From Streptococcus panodentis (GTDB lineage Bacteria; Bacillota; Bacilli; Lactobacillales; Streptococcaceae), in contig NZ_QFAY01000023.1 in NCBI RefSeq assembly GCF_017884005.1, forward strand, positions 1 through 50,882: a stretch of 50,882 nt of DNA, written 5' to 3'. Made by a program: the position numbers and the translations under genes. A model generated the notes under the pieces. The model did no database searches. It was not told the origin of the DNA and worked only from the letters and a program-made list of their open reading frames with translations. The first letter of the stretch is position 1. Every line of letters starts with the position of its first letter. Below, in pieces: positions 14,891 through 23,492 of this stretch.

Positions 14891-17356
14891 ATGGAAAAGA
14901 AGATTGGTAAATCGGTCGTGGCAACCAGTATTGCTGCATCGACCATTATTTCTGGCGGCCTGACTCATCAGGTAAAGGCCGATGAAGTGGTTAAGTCAGC
15001 TGCAACGGACCCGAAAACATCAAAGGTTACAGAAAAGCCTGTCACCGTGACGGACTTAGAAGATGCTCAGGCTAAAGCCGATGAAGCAAAAGCCAATGTT
15101 GACCAGCAGCAGGAAGCGGCTGATAAAGCAAAAGCCGAGAGGGATGCTGCGGAAAGCGATGTCAAGGAGGCAGAGGCAGCGGTTGAAGCAGCTGCCGAAA
15201 ATCAAGCGGAAGCCACAGAAGAAAATATTGCTCAGGCGGAAGCGGATGCTCAGGCTGCCCAAGAAGAGACTGCGTCTAAGGAAGCAGCGGTAACAGAAGC
15301 TGAAACAGAACTCCAAGAGGCAGAGCAGGCAGTCAAAGACCAAGAAAATGCAGTGGTTGCCAAAGAAGCGTTGGTGGATGTCGCACAGTCTGAGTTAAAA
15401 CAAGCCAAAACACCTGTTCAGGCAGAGGAAAAAGCGCTGGAAACCGCTCAAAATCAGCAAAGCCAGGCTCAAGCAGCTGTGGATAAGGCCAAAGAAGAAC
15501 TGGCTAAGGCTGAGCAGGAAGCAGCAGCTTCTCCGCAGGCTCAGGCTGACATTCAAACTAAAATCAATCAGACACAGGCTGCTTTGGATCAAACCAAGCA
15601 GACAATCAGCTCTGTGGAAGCACAGATTCCGGCAGCAGAGCAGGAAGCAGCGACTGCACCAGTTGACCTGCGCAACACGAACTATTCTCAATTCTTAGAA
15701 AATGTGCGCAATCATGCGGCCAACCAGGAAATCCGCGATGCAGCCAATAATGCTTTGGCAGTTTATCAGCGCGGCCAAAATGAATTTGGCATCACTGTCG
15801 GTACGGATTCAAGCAGCCCTGCCAGCCTGGAAAATAATCTGAAGGCACTGGAATTGGTCAAGGCCATCAATACCTACCGCCGCAATGCCGGACTGCAGGA
15901 ATTGCTGGTGGATCCTTATGCCAATGTAGCCAGCCAGATTCAAACGATTTACTTTGAGAGAAATAACTGGCACATGGGCAAGCTGATTGGCAATGAAAAT
16001 GTAGCAATCAGCTTCAGTCCGCAAGGGGCAGTTGATTTCTGGCACAGCGAAAAGGCGCTGTATCAGCGGATCGCCGGCCAGTACGGCCTGCCTACAGATG
16101 AAAGACAGCTGGATGCCAATGCTATTTACATGAAGGTCGGCGCCAATGTCTTTGCACAGATTGGACACTATGTCCAAATGATGGACAATAAAGCCAATGC
16201 TATTTCGGCAGCCTATGATACTCATGCCAACCAATTCAGCACTGTTTACGGGACTTCTGAAGTAGGCTTCCATAATGTCCGCAATTTCAGCCAACGGGTC
16301 AATAACGGGACTCTGCTGACAGTGGCAGCTATGGAACAGCTGCTCCGTGCTGGCGGCGGCCGTTCAGTTGGCTCCAGTGCAAGGGTAACGGCCCTGAAAA
16401 ATCAGCTGGCAGAGCTGAAGGCTCAGCAGGTCGGTCAAGAATCTACCTTGAATATTCTGACTGCACAATTGGCAGATGAGCAACGCACCGGGGCAGCTCG
16501 TTCAGCTGCAGTAGAAACAGCCCGTCAGAAAGTTGCTGCAGCAGAAAACAGTCTGGCACTGAACCAGCAAAATGTCGCTGATAAGCAGAAGGCTTTAAAT
16601 ACAGCAACCTCTAAAATTGCAGCCAGCCTGCAGCCTCATCAGGACAAGCTGACTAAGGCTCAAGCTGCCTTAAATGAAGCAAAAGACAAGCTGGCGGAAC
16701 TCAGGGTTGCGCAGCAGGCAGCTCAGATGAATGTGGCAGCAGCTCAAGAAAATCTGCAGGCAGCTCAGGCTGATTATGCAGCGGCCCAGCAGAAAGTGCA
16801 AAATCTGCTGGATGCTCCGCAGCTCTTAGCGGAAGCGCAGCGCGAACTGGCCATAGCGCAGGCAGAATTGGCCGCAAAACAAGCTGCATATGAGCAGGAA
16901 GCCGCAGTCTTGGCCGGACTGCAGGAAGTTTATACCAATCTTCAGGACAGCTATGAGCGTCTGATGGATGCAATTATCCAAGAAAACGGCCTCTATGCAA
17001 ATGCTCTCGACAGCAGTCAGGCTTCCTATCGCTCTGGCGAAGGGGTTCAAGTGCTGACAGCCGGCAGAAGAGGCGCAGCAGGTCCGGGCGCAGACAGCCA
17101 AACTGCTGAAGTTCATGCTCAGGCGCGTGAAGTCAGCCAAACCAATAATAGCAGAACAGCTCCGGCTGCTGATGCGGCTGCTCCGCAGCAGGCTGATCCT
17201 GCCCCAGTTGAAGCAGAAGGACAGGGAAATGGAACGACGACCATTCTGCCGCAAACCGGTTCAGAAGCAGAACGCTTGGCCTTTCTCGGAATGGCTCTGG
17301 GAATTGCCACTTTGGCTGGTGCCCAAAAAGGCCGCCGCAGAGATGAAGAACTGTAA
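14891..17356 (+). CDS. LPQTG-anchored coiled-coil/CAP surface protein (SEC10/PgrA-like)
   Basis: The protein has 821 residues. A signal peptide (about 1-31, cleaved near VKA-DE) is followed by an Ala/Glu-rich coiled coil (50-255). A globular domain (about 260-490) resembles CAP/SCP-like folds: LVKAINTYRRNAGLQELLVD, NNWHMGKLIGNENVA and IGHYVQMM. A second coiled coil (500-690), a Pro/Ala-rich wall-spanning part and a sorting signal (LPQTGSEAERLAFLG, hydrophobic stretch, RRRDEEL) complete it. Sortase A would link the Thr to peptidoglycan. The layout, a CAP-like domain held between two coils, matches SEC10/PgrA surface-exclusion-type proteins. In a viridans streptococcus an adhesin or surface stalk role is more likely than plasmid exclusion. 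The gene is monocistronic, with GAAGGAG before the ATG. Confidence 0.85.
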   Translation: MEKKIGKSVVATSIAASTIISGGLTHQVKADEVVKSAATDPKTSKVTEKPVTVTDLEDAQAKADEAKANVDQQQEAADKAKAERDAAESDVKEAEAAVEAAAENQAEATEENIAQAEADAQAAQEETASKEAAVTEAETELQEAEQAVKDQENAVVAKEALVDVAQSELKQAKTPVQAEEKALETAQNQQSQAQAAVDKAKEELAKAEQEAAASPQAQADIQTKINQTQAALDQTKQTISSVEAQIPAAEQEAATAPVDLRNTNYSQFLENVRNHAANQEIRDAANNALAVYQRGQNEFGITVGTDSSSPASLENNLKALELVKAINTYRRNAGLQELLVDPYANVASQIQTIYFERNNWHMGKLIGNENVAISFSPQGAVDFWHSEKALYQRIAGQYGLPTDERQLDANAIYMKVGANVFAQIGHYVQMMDNKANAISAAYDTHANQFSTVYGTSEVGFHNVRNFSQRVNNGTLLTVAAMEQLLRAGGGRSVGSSARVTALKNQLAELKAQQVGQESTLNILTAQLADEQRTGAARSAAVETARQKVAAAENSLALNQQNVADKQKALNTATSKIAASLQPHQDKLTKAQAALNEAKDKLAELRVAQQAAQMNVAAAQENLQAAQADYAAAQQKVQNLLDAPQLLAEAQRELAIAQAELAAKQAAYEQEAAVLAGLQEVYTNLQDSYERLMDAIIQENGLYANALDSSQASYRSGEGVQVLTAGRRGAAGPGADSQTAEVHAQAREVSQTNNSRTAPAADAAAPQQADPAPVEAEGQGNGTTTILPQTGSEAERLAFLGMALGIATLAGAQKGRRRDEEL

Positions 17357-17451
17357 GCAAACAGTTTAGTTCCCACTCTCCAGACTGTCGGATCGAACAT
17401 CCGCCAGCACTTGAGAAAAAATGGGAATCTAAATTAGAATGATTAGCAGAC

Positions 17452-17480
17452 AAAACCGTTCAGTAATGAGCGGTTTTTTT
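17452..17480 (+). terminator. Terminator after the LPQTG protein gene
   Basis: AAAACCG (17452-17458) pairs with CGGTTTT (17471-17477), continuing into T residues. Confidence 0.75.
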
Positions 17481-17504
17481 ATGATGGTTTCCGGCTGTTT
17501 TTCT

Positions 17505-17546
17505 CGCAGAGAAAAACAAAAACCACCAGCTATGCTGCGCTGGTGG
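17505..17546 (-). terminator. Minus-strand terminator, possibly for the mal operon
   Basis: CCACCAGC and GCTGGTGG (17523-17546) form a stem. On the minus strand it is followed by TTTTTGTTTTT. It faces transcription coming from malD, although almost 400 bases lie between. Confidence 0.5.
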
Positions 17547-17550
17547 CTGA

Positions 17551-17933
17551 TCATACTCTTCGAAAATCTCTTCAAACTAGGTCAGCGTCGCCTTATTGCT
17601 AAGCGAAAAGCTGAGGTCTTTTTCTTTGCCTCGCTCAAAAGCTCCAGTGGAAGATTTTGAAGCGGTGAAGGAGCTTCTGCTAAGAACTGTCAGCTGTATC
17701 GGCGTGCAGCTGATGCAAGCTTTACTTGCCTTAGCTGCAATCTACAACAGCCTCCCACACTCTTGGAGGACCTCTGACCACAGCAGCAGCTGACAATGTC
17801 TTATGACTGTTAAGAGACTATTTGTCCACTGTCTTTCACTATTGAAGGAAAGCAAAAGAGAGAAGAATCGTTGCTTCTGAACAAGTCTATCGAGTACAAG
17901 GCTTCTGATGTTCGAAGAGCAGAAATGACTATA
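17551..17933. repeat. boxA fragment and gene-free repeat-derived spacer
   Basis: 17551-17605 is a boxA-like sequence (TCATACTCTTCGAAAATCTC through GTCAGCGTCGCC). No matching boxC follows; the rest to 17933 has short degenerate hairpins and no credible gene. Short open frames here have no ribosome binding site and show no coding features. Confidence 0.6.
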
Positions 17934-18770
17934 CTATTTGACCGCCCCGCCGGTCACGCCTTCTACATAGTATTTCTGCATAAAGATAAAGAGGAGGGTG
18001 ATCGGGATAGCGATGATGATGGCCCCGGCTGTGAAAGGCAGGAACCACTGGTTGATGGCATCCTTATTGAGCATCTGGAAGAGCCCCAAAGCAACGGTGT
18101 ATTTATCCTTAACATCGCCTAGGATGACAGAGGCAAAGATAAAGTCAATCCAAGGTCCCATGAAGGCCATCAGTGCTGTATAAACGATGATGGGCTTGGA
18201 CAGCGGCAGGGTGATGGTCCGGAAGATTTGGAAGCGGGTAGCCCCGTCAATCATGGCTGACTCGTCCAGAGAGTAGGGGATAGTATCAAAGAAGCCTTTG
18301 GCGATATAGAAGCCCAGCGCTGCTCCGGCAGAATAAACCAAAATCAGGGATGTCAGGGTCTGAGTCAGATTGAGGGCCTTGAGGATATAGTAGACAGCAA
18401 TCATGGACATGAAGCCCGGAAACATATTGAGGACCAGTGCCAATTTCAGGAAGCCGTTTTTGTGCTTGAACTTAATCCGGCTGAGTGAGTAGGCCATGCC
18501 AACTGTAATCAAAGTAGACAGGATGCAGGTAGCCGTCGCCACAATCAGGGTATTGATAAACCACCGAGCAAAAGGATAAGCGCTGTTATTAAACAGCCTC
18601 ACATAATTGTCAAACGTATAGGTCTTAGGGAAGAAGTAAGGGACTGCATTAGCACCTTCCCCACGGAAGCTGGTCAGGAAAATCCAGAGGATAGGCAGCA
18701 GCCAGATAAAGGCCAAAACAGCCAGCAAGATGTAAATCCCTAATAGACGAAGTCTTTTTTTGTTTTTCAT
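17934..18770 (-). CDS. malD: Maltodextrin ABC transporter permease MalD (MalG family)
   Basis: The 278-residue permease has six membrane segments. The cytoplasmic EAA loop reads DESAMIDGATRFQIFRTITLPLSKP, matching the E-A-A-x-x-D-G-A consensus that docks on the ATPase. It forms the membrane channel with MalC for uptake of maltodextrins. Its ATG overlaps the stop of malC by one base. No dedicated ATPase gene is present here; streptococcal sugar importers of this class commonly share MsmK, encoded elsewhere. Confidence 0.92.
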   Translation of the reverse strand: MKNKKRLRLLGIYILLAVLAFIWLLPILWIFLTSFRGEGANAVPYFFPKTYTFDNYVRLFNNSAYPFARWFINTLIVATATCILSTLITVGMAYSLSRIKFKHKNGFLKLALVLNMFPGFMSMIAVYYILKALNLTQTLTSLILVYSAGAALGFYIAKGFFDTIPYSLDESAMIDGATRFQIFRTITLPLSKPIIVYTALMAFMGPWIDFIFASVILGDVKDKYTVALGLFQMLNKDAINQWFLPFTAGAIIIAIPITLLFIFMQKYYVEGVTGGAVK

Positions 18771-20128
18771 TATTTAGCCGTTCCTTCCTTGAATGATGTG
18801 GATCTGGTGTAGGCCAAGAGACTGAAGGTTGCCGAAATAGCAAAAATCAGGATACCGATAACAGATGCCAAGTTATAGTCCTTAGCGGTAACAGTCAGTT
18901 TATAGAGCCAGGTCACCAAAAGGTCAGTCGAGCCAGCTTGGTAGAAGGCTGAATTGGCCGGTCCGCCGCCGGTCAGGAAGTAGATAACGTTGAAGTTATT
19001 GATGTTTCCGATAAACTGTTGGATGAGTGCCGGAGTCATAATGAGGAGAATCTGCGGGAATGTGATGCTCTTAAAGACTTGGAATTTGCTGGCCCCGTCA
19101 ATCTCAGCCGCCTCAATCTGCTCGCTGGGCAGGTTCATGATAATCCCTGAAGCTACCAGCATGGTGAAGGGAATCCCAATCCACATATTGACAAGAATAA
19201 TGGAAAATTTAGCCCAAAGCGGGTCGCTGAGGAAGGGGATAGGGTGCTGAATGAGATGCAGGCTCTGCAGCAGGCCATTCAAAGGTCCGCTGTCGTTGAG
19301 GAAGTTGCGCATGAGCAGCAGCGATACGAACTGCGGTACGGCAATGGTGATGACAAAGAGGGTCCGCCAGACTTTCTTAAATCTCAGACCCTTGGTATTG
19401 AGTAGCAGAGCCAGAACAACACCGAAGAAGAAATTCGTTGCAGTGGCGGCTACCGCCCAGATCAAGGTCCAAGCCAGAAGCGGAAAGAAGGTCCCAGCCA
19501 TACGGCCTGAAAAGACATTGCCAAAGTTGGCAAAGCCCACCCAGTCAAAGAGAGATTTGGGTGCCGGATGGCTGTGATCGAAGTTCGTAAAAGCCAAGCA
19601 GATCATGTAAATCAGCGGCAGAATGGTAAAAAGCAGTACGCCGGTGAGAGGGACTGACATGAGGCCGATATGGAAGCGGCCGTCGGCCAAGGTTTTGAAA
19701 TCCTCGATGAAGCCGGGAATCTTGCGACCTTCCTGCTTGAGGGCCATGAGATGGCGGGCGCTCTTGAGATTGCACCAGTAGATATAGGCAAAAACTGCAC
19801 AGAAAATCAAGGAAGCCAGACCAAAGATCAGCAGCAGCATGGAATTGTCACCAGCCACCTGAACGGTGATTTCCATGCCATTGACATTTTTCACCGCCTC
19901 ACCCTGCTCCTGAGTGCCCAGTGTAATCATGCCGCCGATTGCAGGGACAATCTGGATGATAAAAGCAATAAAGAAGGCTATTTCTGACAGGAGGAAAAGC
20001 AGGCCCTTGATGAACTGTTTATTGGCCAGATTAGCCAAGCCCATTACCAGAAATGAAAGTTTCACATCCCAGGTCCCTTCTTTAAAGACCTGCAGCATGG
20101 ATGCATTGTCATAGGATGACGGATTCAT
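18770..20128 (-). CDS. malC: Maltodextrin ABC transporter permease MalC (MalF family)
   Basis: I start at ATG 20128, with AAGGAG upstream, giving 452 residues; the longer frame from 20179 crosses the ribosome binding site. The protein has an N-terminal extension with membrane helices, a periplasmic-like loop and a core permease domain. Its EAA loop is EQIEAAEIDGASKFQVFKSI. It pairs with MalD. Position between the binding protein and MalD and the LAWTLIWA...LALLLN region agree with MalF/MalC. Confidence 0.92.
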   Translation of the reverse strand: MNPSSYDNASMLQVFKEGTWDVKLSFLVMGLANLANKQFIKGLLFLLSEIAFFIAFIIQIVPAIGGMITLGTQEQGEAVKNVNGMEITVQVAGDNSMLLLIFGLASLIFCAVFAYIYWCNLKSARHLMALKQEGRKIPGFIEDFKTLADGRFHIGLMSVPLTGVLLFTILPLIYMICLAFTNFDHSHPAPKSLFDWVGFANFGNVFSGRMAGTFFPLLAWTLIWAVAATATNFFFGVVLALLLNTKGLRFKKVWRTLFVITIAVPQFVSLLLMRNFLNDSGPLNGLLQSLHLIQHPIPFLSDPLWAKFSIILVNMWIGIPFTMLVASGIIMNLPSEQIEAAEIDGASKFQVFKSITFPQILLIMTPALIQQFIGNINNFNVIYFLTGGGPANSAFYQAGSTDLLVTWLYKLTVTAKDYNLASVIGILIFAISATFSLLAYTRSTSFKEGTAK

Positions 20129-20190
20129 AGTGTTCTCCTTATAGTTACAAAGAAAGAAGTGAGGAGGCTGGCCCCTCACTTCGCTGAGTA

Positions 20191-21444
20191 CTATTTAGCT
20201 GCGGCTAAATCTTTGTCAAACTGCTGTAATTTTGCCAGGTATTGATCTTCGCCAATTTTACCGTTGTAAACATCGCTGAGGATGGCAGCACTTTCAGTCC
20301 AGAAGACAGACATTTGGCTGAGTTTAGGCATGACCGTTGTGTAGGTATCAGATGATCCCATGGTGATGACAGCTTGAGCCAATGCATCTTTTTTGACATC
20401 GTCAGATTCTTGGACTTCTTTGTTAGCAGGGATAATGTGGCGGCCTTCGTACTTGAATTGGTTTGCTTGGCTTTCCTTGCTGGTCAGAGCCTGCGCCAGT
20501 TTGTAGCTGGCAGAGATACGGTCAGTATCGCCATTTGAAGGTGTTTGGTTCACAGCATAGAGTTTCACGCCGAGGAAGGCTTTTTGCTGTACATCTTGAC
20601 CGCCGATATTGACAGTTGGGTAAACGGAGATGCCGAGGTTGTCTTTTCCGACAGCTTTTTCAGCAGCTGCATAGTCCCAAGGACCTGATTGGAAAGCATC
20701 TACTGAGCCGTCCCCGAATTTAGCCAGCAGGTTTGAAGCATCGACATTGACAAAGCCGCTGTTGTCTTTCTGTGCTGCGATGAATTTCAGGACGTTAACA
20801 CCGGCTTCATTGCCCCAGTTGGTTCCGTCTACTTGCTCGCCGTCAGCTCCGAAGAGGGTGTCGCCGACTGACAGGAAGAGCGGAGCAATCGCATAGGCAT
20901 TGACTTCTTTCAGGTTGCCGCCGAATTTGCCCTTAGAGGTGATGGTTTCATAGGATTTGACATCATCAGCGGTCAGTTTGGATTTGTTGTAGTAGGTTAC
21001 TTGTGATTCGATACCGAATGGGAAAGCGTAGGTCTTGCCCTTGTACTGTGCACCGAGAGCTGCCTGCTCGGTATCGTTTTTCTTGATTTCGTCGGCCATG
21101 CTGGAAGGAATTTCCTGAATCGCGCCGGCTTCGACCAATTTGCCCAGCTGGTCATGCGGCAGGGAGAAGACATCAGCTGCCGTGCTGGCATCCTTGGTCA
21201 GGTTTTCCTGAGCATTTGGATCTTCCATTTCCACGACTTCAACCTTGTAGCCGGAATCTTTTTCAAATTGGCTGACAGTATCGGCATAAGAGTCCTTAGC
21301 GCCGGTTGGAACCCAGAGCTTCAGGGTCTTGCTGTCAGATCCGGATGAGCTTGTTTCCTTGCTGTTGGAGCTGCAGGCTGCCAATAAAGCTGTCGCTGCC
21401 AGCAGGCTGACACTGCCCAATACGATTTTTTTCCATGTTTTCAT
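20191..21444 (-). CDS. malX: Maltose/maltodextrin-binding lipoprotein MalX
   Basis: The product has 417 residues, with ATG 21444 behind GGGAGGAAA. The lipoprotein signal ends TALLAAC, with Cys24 lipidated; a Ser-rich linker follows. The body is a family 1 extracellular solute-binding protein: TLKLWVPTGAKDSYADTV, LPHDQLGKLVEAG, AYAIAPLFLSVGDTLFG and GPWDYA are conserved maltose-binding positions. It captures maltodextrins and delivers them to MalC/MalD. In oral streptococci this operon feeds on host amylase products. Expression is expected to be high when MalR is released from the promoter operator. Confidence 0.93.
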   Translation of the reverse strand: MKTWKKIVLGSVSLLAATALLAACSSNSKETSSSGSDSKTLKLWVPTGAKDSYADTVSQFEKDSGYKVEVVEMEDPNAQENLTKDASTAADVFSLPHDQLGKLVEAGAIQEIPSSMADEIKKNDTEQAALGAQYKGKTYAFPFGIESQVTYYNKSKLTADDVKSYETITSKGKFGGNLKEVNAYAIAPLFLSVGDTLFGADGEQVDGTNWGNEAGVNVLKFIAAQKDNSGFVNVDASNLLAKFGDGSVDAFQSGPWDYAAAEKAVGKDNLGISVYPTVNIGGQDVQQKAFLGVKLYAVNQTPSNGDTDRISASYKLAQALTSKESQANQFKYEGRHIIPANKEVQESDDVKKDALAQAVITMGSSDTYTTVMPKLSQMSVFWTESAAILSDVYNGKIGEDQYLAKLQQFDKDLAAAK

Positions 21445-21480
21445 TCCATTTTTCCTCCCGGAATTTTTATTTATAAGAAT

Positions 21481-21509
21481 ATTATGCAACCGTTTGCAAT
21501 TTTTGTCAA
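21481..21509 (-). promoter_or_regulatory. mal promoter with a MalR-type operator between -35 and -10
   Basis: On the minus strand TTGACA (21509-21504) and CATAAT (21486-21481) are 17 bases apart. The spacer contains the palindrome-like GCAAACGGTTGC (21497-21486), the LacI/GalR-type half-site arrangement bound by MalR. A repressor there would block RNA polymerase directly. The sequence also resembles a cre site, so CcpA could share it. Confidence 0.8.
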
Positions 21510-21540
21510 GTGTTTTTTAGTAATTTTTTAAATTTATCCT

Positions 21541-22289
21541 CCGGCCACTTGTGAAGGGGGCAAATAAGACGGTGGGACAGACTCCCATGATGGCTGTGTC
21601 CTCACCCACAGAGGGATGAATCTTTTGGAAGATACTGTATAAGAACTAAATTTTTAAAAATTTTAGTTCCCTTCACTCTCTTGTTTCTAAGCTCAGACTG
21701 AAAAGGTCTCCCAGACCTTTTTCTCTTCTGTAAAAAGAGAAAACTCCCGGTTATCGGGAGTGCAATCGATTGCTCAGCAGCCGCTGCTTTTCTGGTTTAA
21801 AATCAGCTGGCTAAAAATGGGACAGACGCCCATGATGGCTGCGCTCTCATCCACAGAGGAACTTGTCTTTTTGGAAGACACCCTATAAGAGGCTGATAGA
21901 GTATCTTTAAAAAACGCTTTCCCTTTGCGAGCGATCCTCTGGCTGGCTGACTGGCAGCAATGGCTGAAAAAAGGGCGGTTTTTTCAGCTGCTTTGTGCTA
22001 TAATTATTTTAGCTGTCTTGGAGCGGGTCTGTCCTGCAAGTTTCTGCAGGTTGGACTCAGACTGCGCGCGCTGCGGCGGTCCTGATGGCTGCTCTTCATC
22101 ATGATTGGAAAATCTGCTTTTTGGACATCAAAGAGCAGACTGGGACAGGCTCCTATGATGGCTGCACCCTCAGACAACAGTCGGTAGGAGGAGGCTTTGA
22201 TTTTCGTCCCAGCCTTTGCATATAACTAAACGATCAGAGAGAAATCAACTAATTACTTAATGAAATAGTAGGGTCTGCGAGGAGGAGAC
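21541..22289. repeat. Repeat-rich gene-free spacer between malX and the MFS gene
   Basis: 21579-21690 is an inverted copy of the sequence at 2257-2495, including the CCCATGATGGCTG core and the flank with TTTTTAAAAATTT. A second unit lies at 21823-21886 and a half unit at 22147-22173. 21963-21988 is a palindrome (GCTGAAAAAA with TTTTTTCAGC) that could stop transcription from either side. I see no protein-coding gene in this 750-base stretch. Confidence 0.7.
21994..22004 (+). promoter_or_regulatory. Extended -10 promoter without an obvious gene
   Basis: TGTGCTATAAT at 21994-22004 is a good extended -10. Transcription from it would produce a G+C-rich, hairpin-forming leader (CCTGCA with TGCAGG near 22036-22053) of about 280 bases before the MFS gene, or a separate small RNA. 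Confidence 0.5.
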
Positions 22290-23453
22290 ATGTTTCACTT
22301 ATTGCTTGCTATTATTTACCTGTCCTTTATCAGTCTGGGTCTGCCGGATGGTTTGCTGGGCGCTGCCTGGCCGGCCATGCAGGGAGAGCTTGCTGTGCCT
22401 GTTTCTTATATGGGGATTATCTCCATGATTATTTCCGTCGGGACCATTGTGTCCAGCCTTCAGAGTGACCGCCTCAGCAAGTGGCTGGGGACCGGAAAGG
22501 TGACAGCCATTAGTGTAGCCTTGACAGCCCTTGCCTTGTTTGGTTTTTCAATCAGCCATTCCTTCTGGCTCTTGTGCTTCTTTGCCATTCCTTACGGTCT
22601 GGGCGCAGGAAGTGTTGATGCGGCTCTTAACAACTACGTGGCGCTGCATTACAGCAGCAAGCACATGAGCTGGCTGCACTGTATGTGGGGCGTCGGTGCA
22701 TCAGCCGGTCCTTATATCATGGCCTTTGCTTTGGAAAATGGTAGAGCTTGGACCAGCGGCTATCTTTCTGTTGCCTTGATTCAGATAGTGCTGACAGCTG
22801 TTCTCTTTATCAGTCTGCCTCTTTGGGAAAAGGAGAAGCAGACGGCAGATGAAGAGGGGAGGAAGCGTCCATTAAGCTTAAAGGAGATATTCCGCATCGC
22901 AGGAGCAAAAGAAGTCATGATTTGTTTTCTCTGCTACTGTGGTCTAGAATCAACCATGGGACTGTGGAGTGCCTCTTACTTAGTAGCTGAAAAAGGCTTG
23001 GATGCGGCTCAGGCGGCAGGCTTTGCCAGTCTCTTTTATCTGGGGATTACCATTGGACGGGCAATCAATGGTTTTCTGGCCATTCGCTTCAATGATACTC
23101 AGCTGATTCGCATGGGACAGGTCCTGATTGCCATGGGGATTATCGTCCTCTTTTTACCTGTCTCGTCTGCTCTCATCACTCTGGGCGGGATGCTGCTGAT
23201 TGGTCTGGGCTGCGCACCTATCTATCCATGTATCATCCATTCTACGCCGGATCATTTTGGCAAGGATCAATCGCAGGCCATTATCGGCGTGCAGATGGCC
23301 AGTGCCTACGTTGGAACAACTCTCATGCCGCCTCTCTTTGGCTTTTTAGGCAATAGTACGACGCTTGCTCTCTTTCCCTACTACCTAGCCTTTATTTTGC
23401 TGGGGATGGTTTGGATGCACCAAGCACTGACTCATATCCATAGTCAATCTTAA
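22290..23453 (+). CDS. MFS transporter, sugar/unknown substrate
   Basis: The 387-residue protein has twelve hydrophobic segments. The loop after TM2 reads SLQSDRLSKWLGTGKVTAISV, the MFS motif A region, and PYGLGAGSVDAALNNYVALHY is typical of the FucP/YbjJ-like branch with the G-x-G-x-G-x-x-D-x-x-x-N signature. Such members carry sugars or related solutes, but the substrate cannot be read from sequence. The ATG at 22290 follows GAGGAGG. uvrC starts 40 bases after its stop with a probable promoter of its own (GGTAAAATAAT), so the two are probably not functionally linked. Confidence 0.8.
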   Translation: MFHLLLAIIYLSFISLGLPDGLLGAAWPAMQGELAVPVSYMGIISMIISVGTIVSSLQSDRLSKWLGTGKVTAISVALTALALFGFSISHSFWLLCFFAIPYGLGAGSVDAALNNYVALHYSSKHMSWLHCMWGVGASAGPYIMAFALENGRAWTSGYLSVALIQIVLTAVLFISLPLWEKEKQTADEEGRKRPLSLKEIFRIAGAKEVMICFLCYCGLESTMGLWSASYLVAEKGLDAAQAAGFASLFYLGITIGRAINGFLAIRFNDTQLIRMGQVLIAMGIIVLFLPVSSALITLGGMLLIGLGCAPIYPCIIHSTPDHFGKDQSQAIIGVQMASAYVGTTLMPPLFGFLGNSTTLALFPYYLAFILLGMVWMHQALTHIHSQS

Positions 23454-23492
23454 GAGTAGGGAAACTGCTCTTTTTTTGGTAAAATAATAGTT

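Noticed and set aside
15056..15343. Minus-strand and alternative-frame open frames in the coiled-coil gene
   Set aside because: They are shadows of Ala/Glu/Lys-rich codons of the 821-residue protein, without ribosome binding sites.
17439..17793. Two overlapping frames of 65-73 codons after the LPQTG gene
   Set aside because: They cover a terminator and a boxA fragment and show no coding features.
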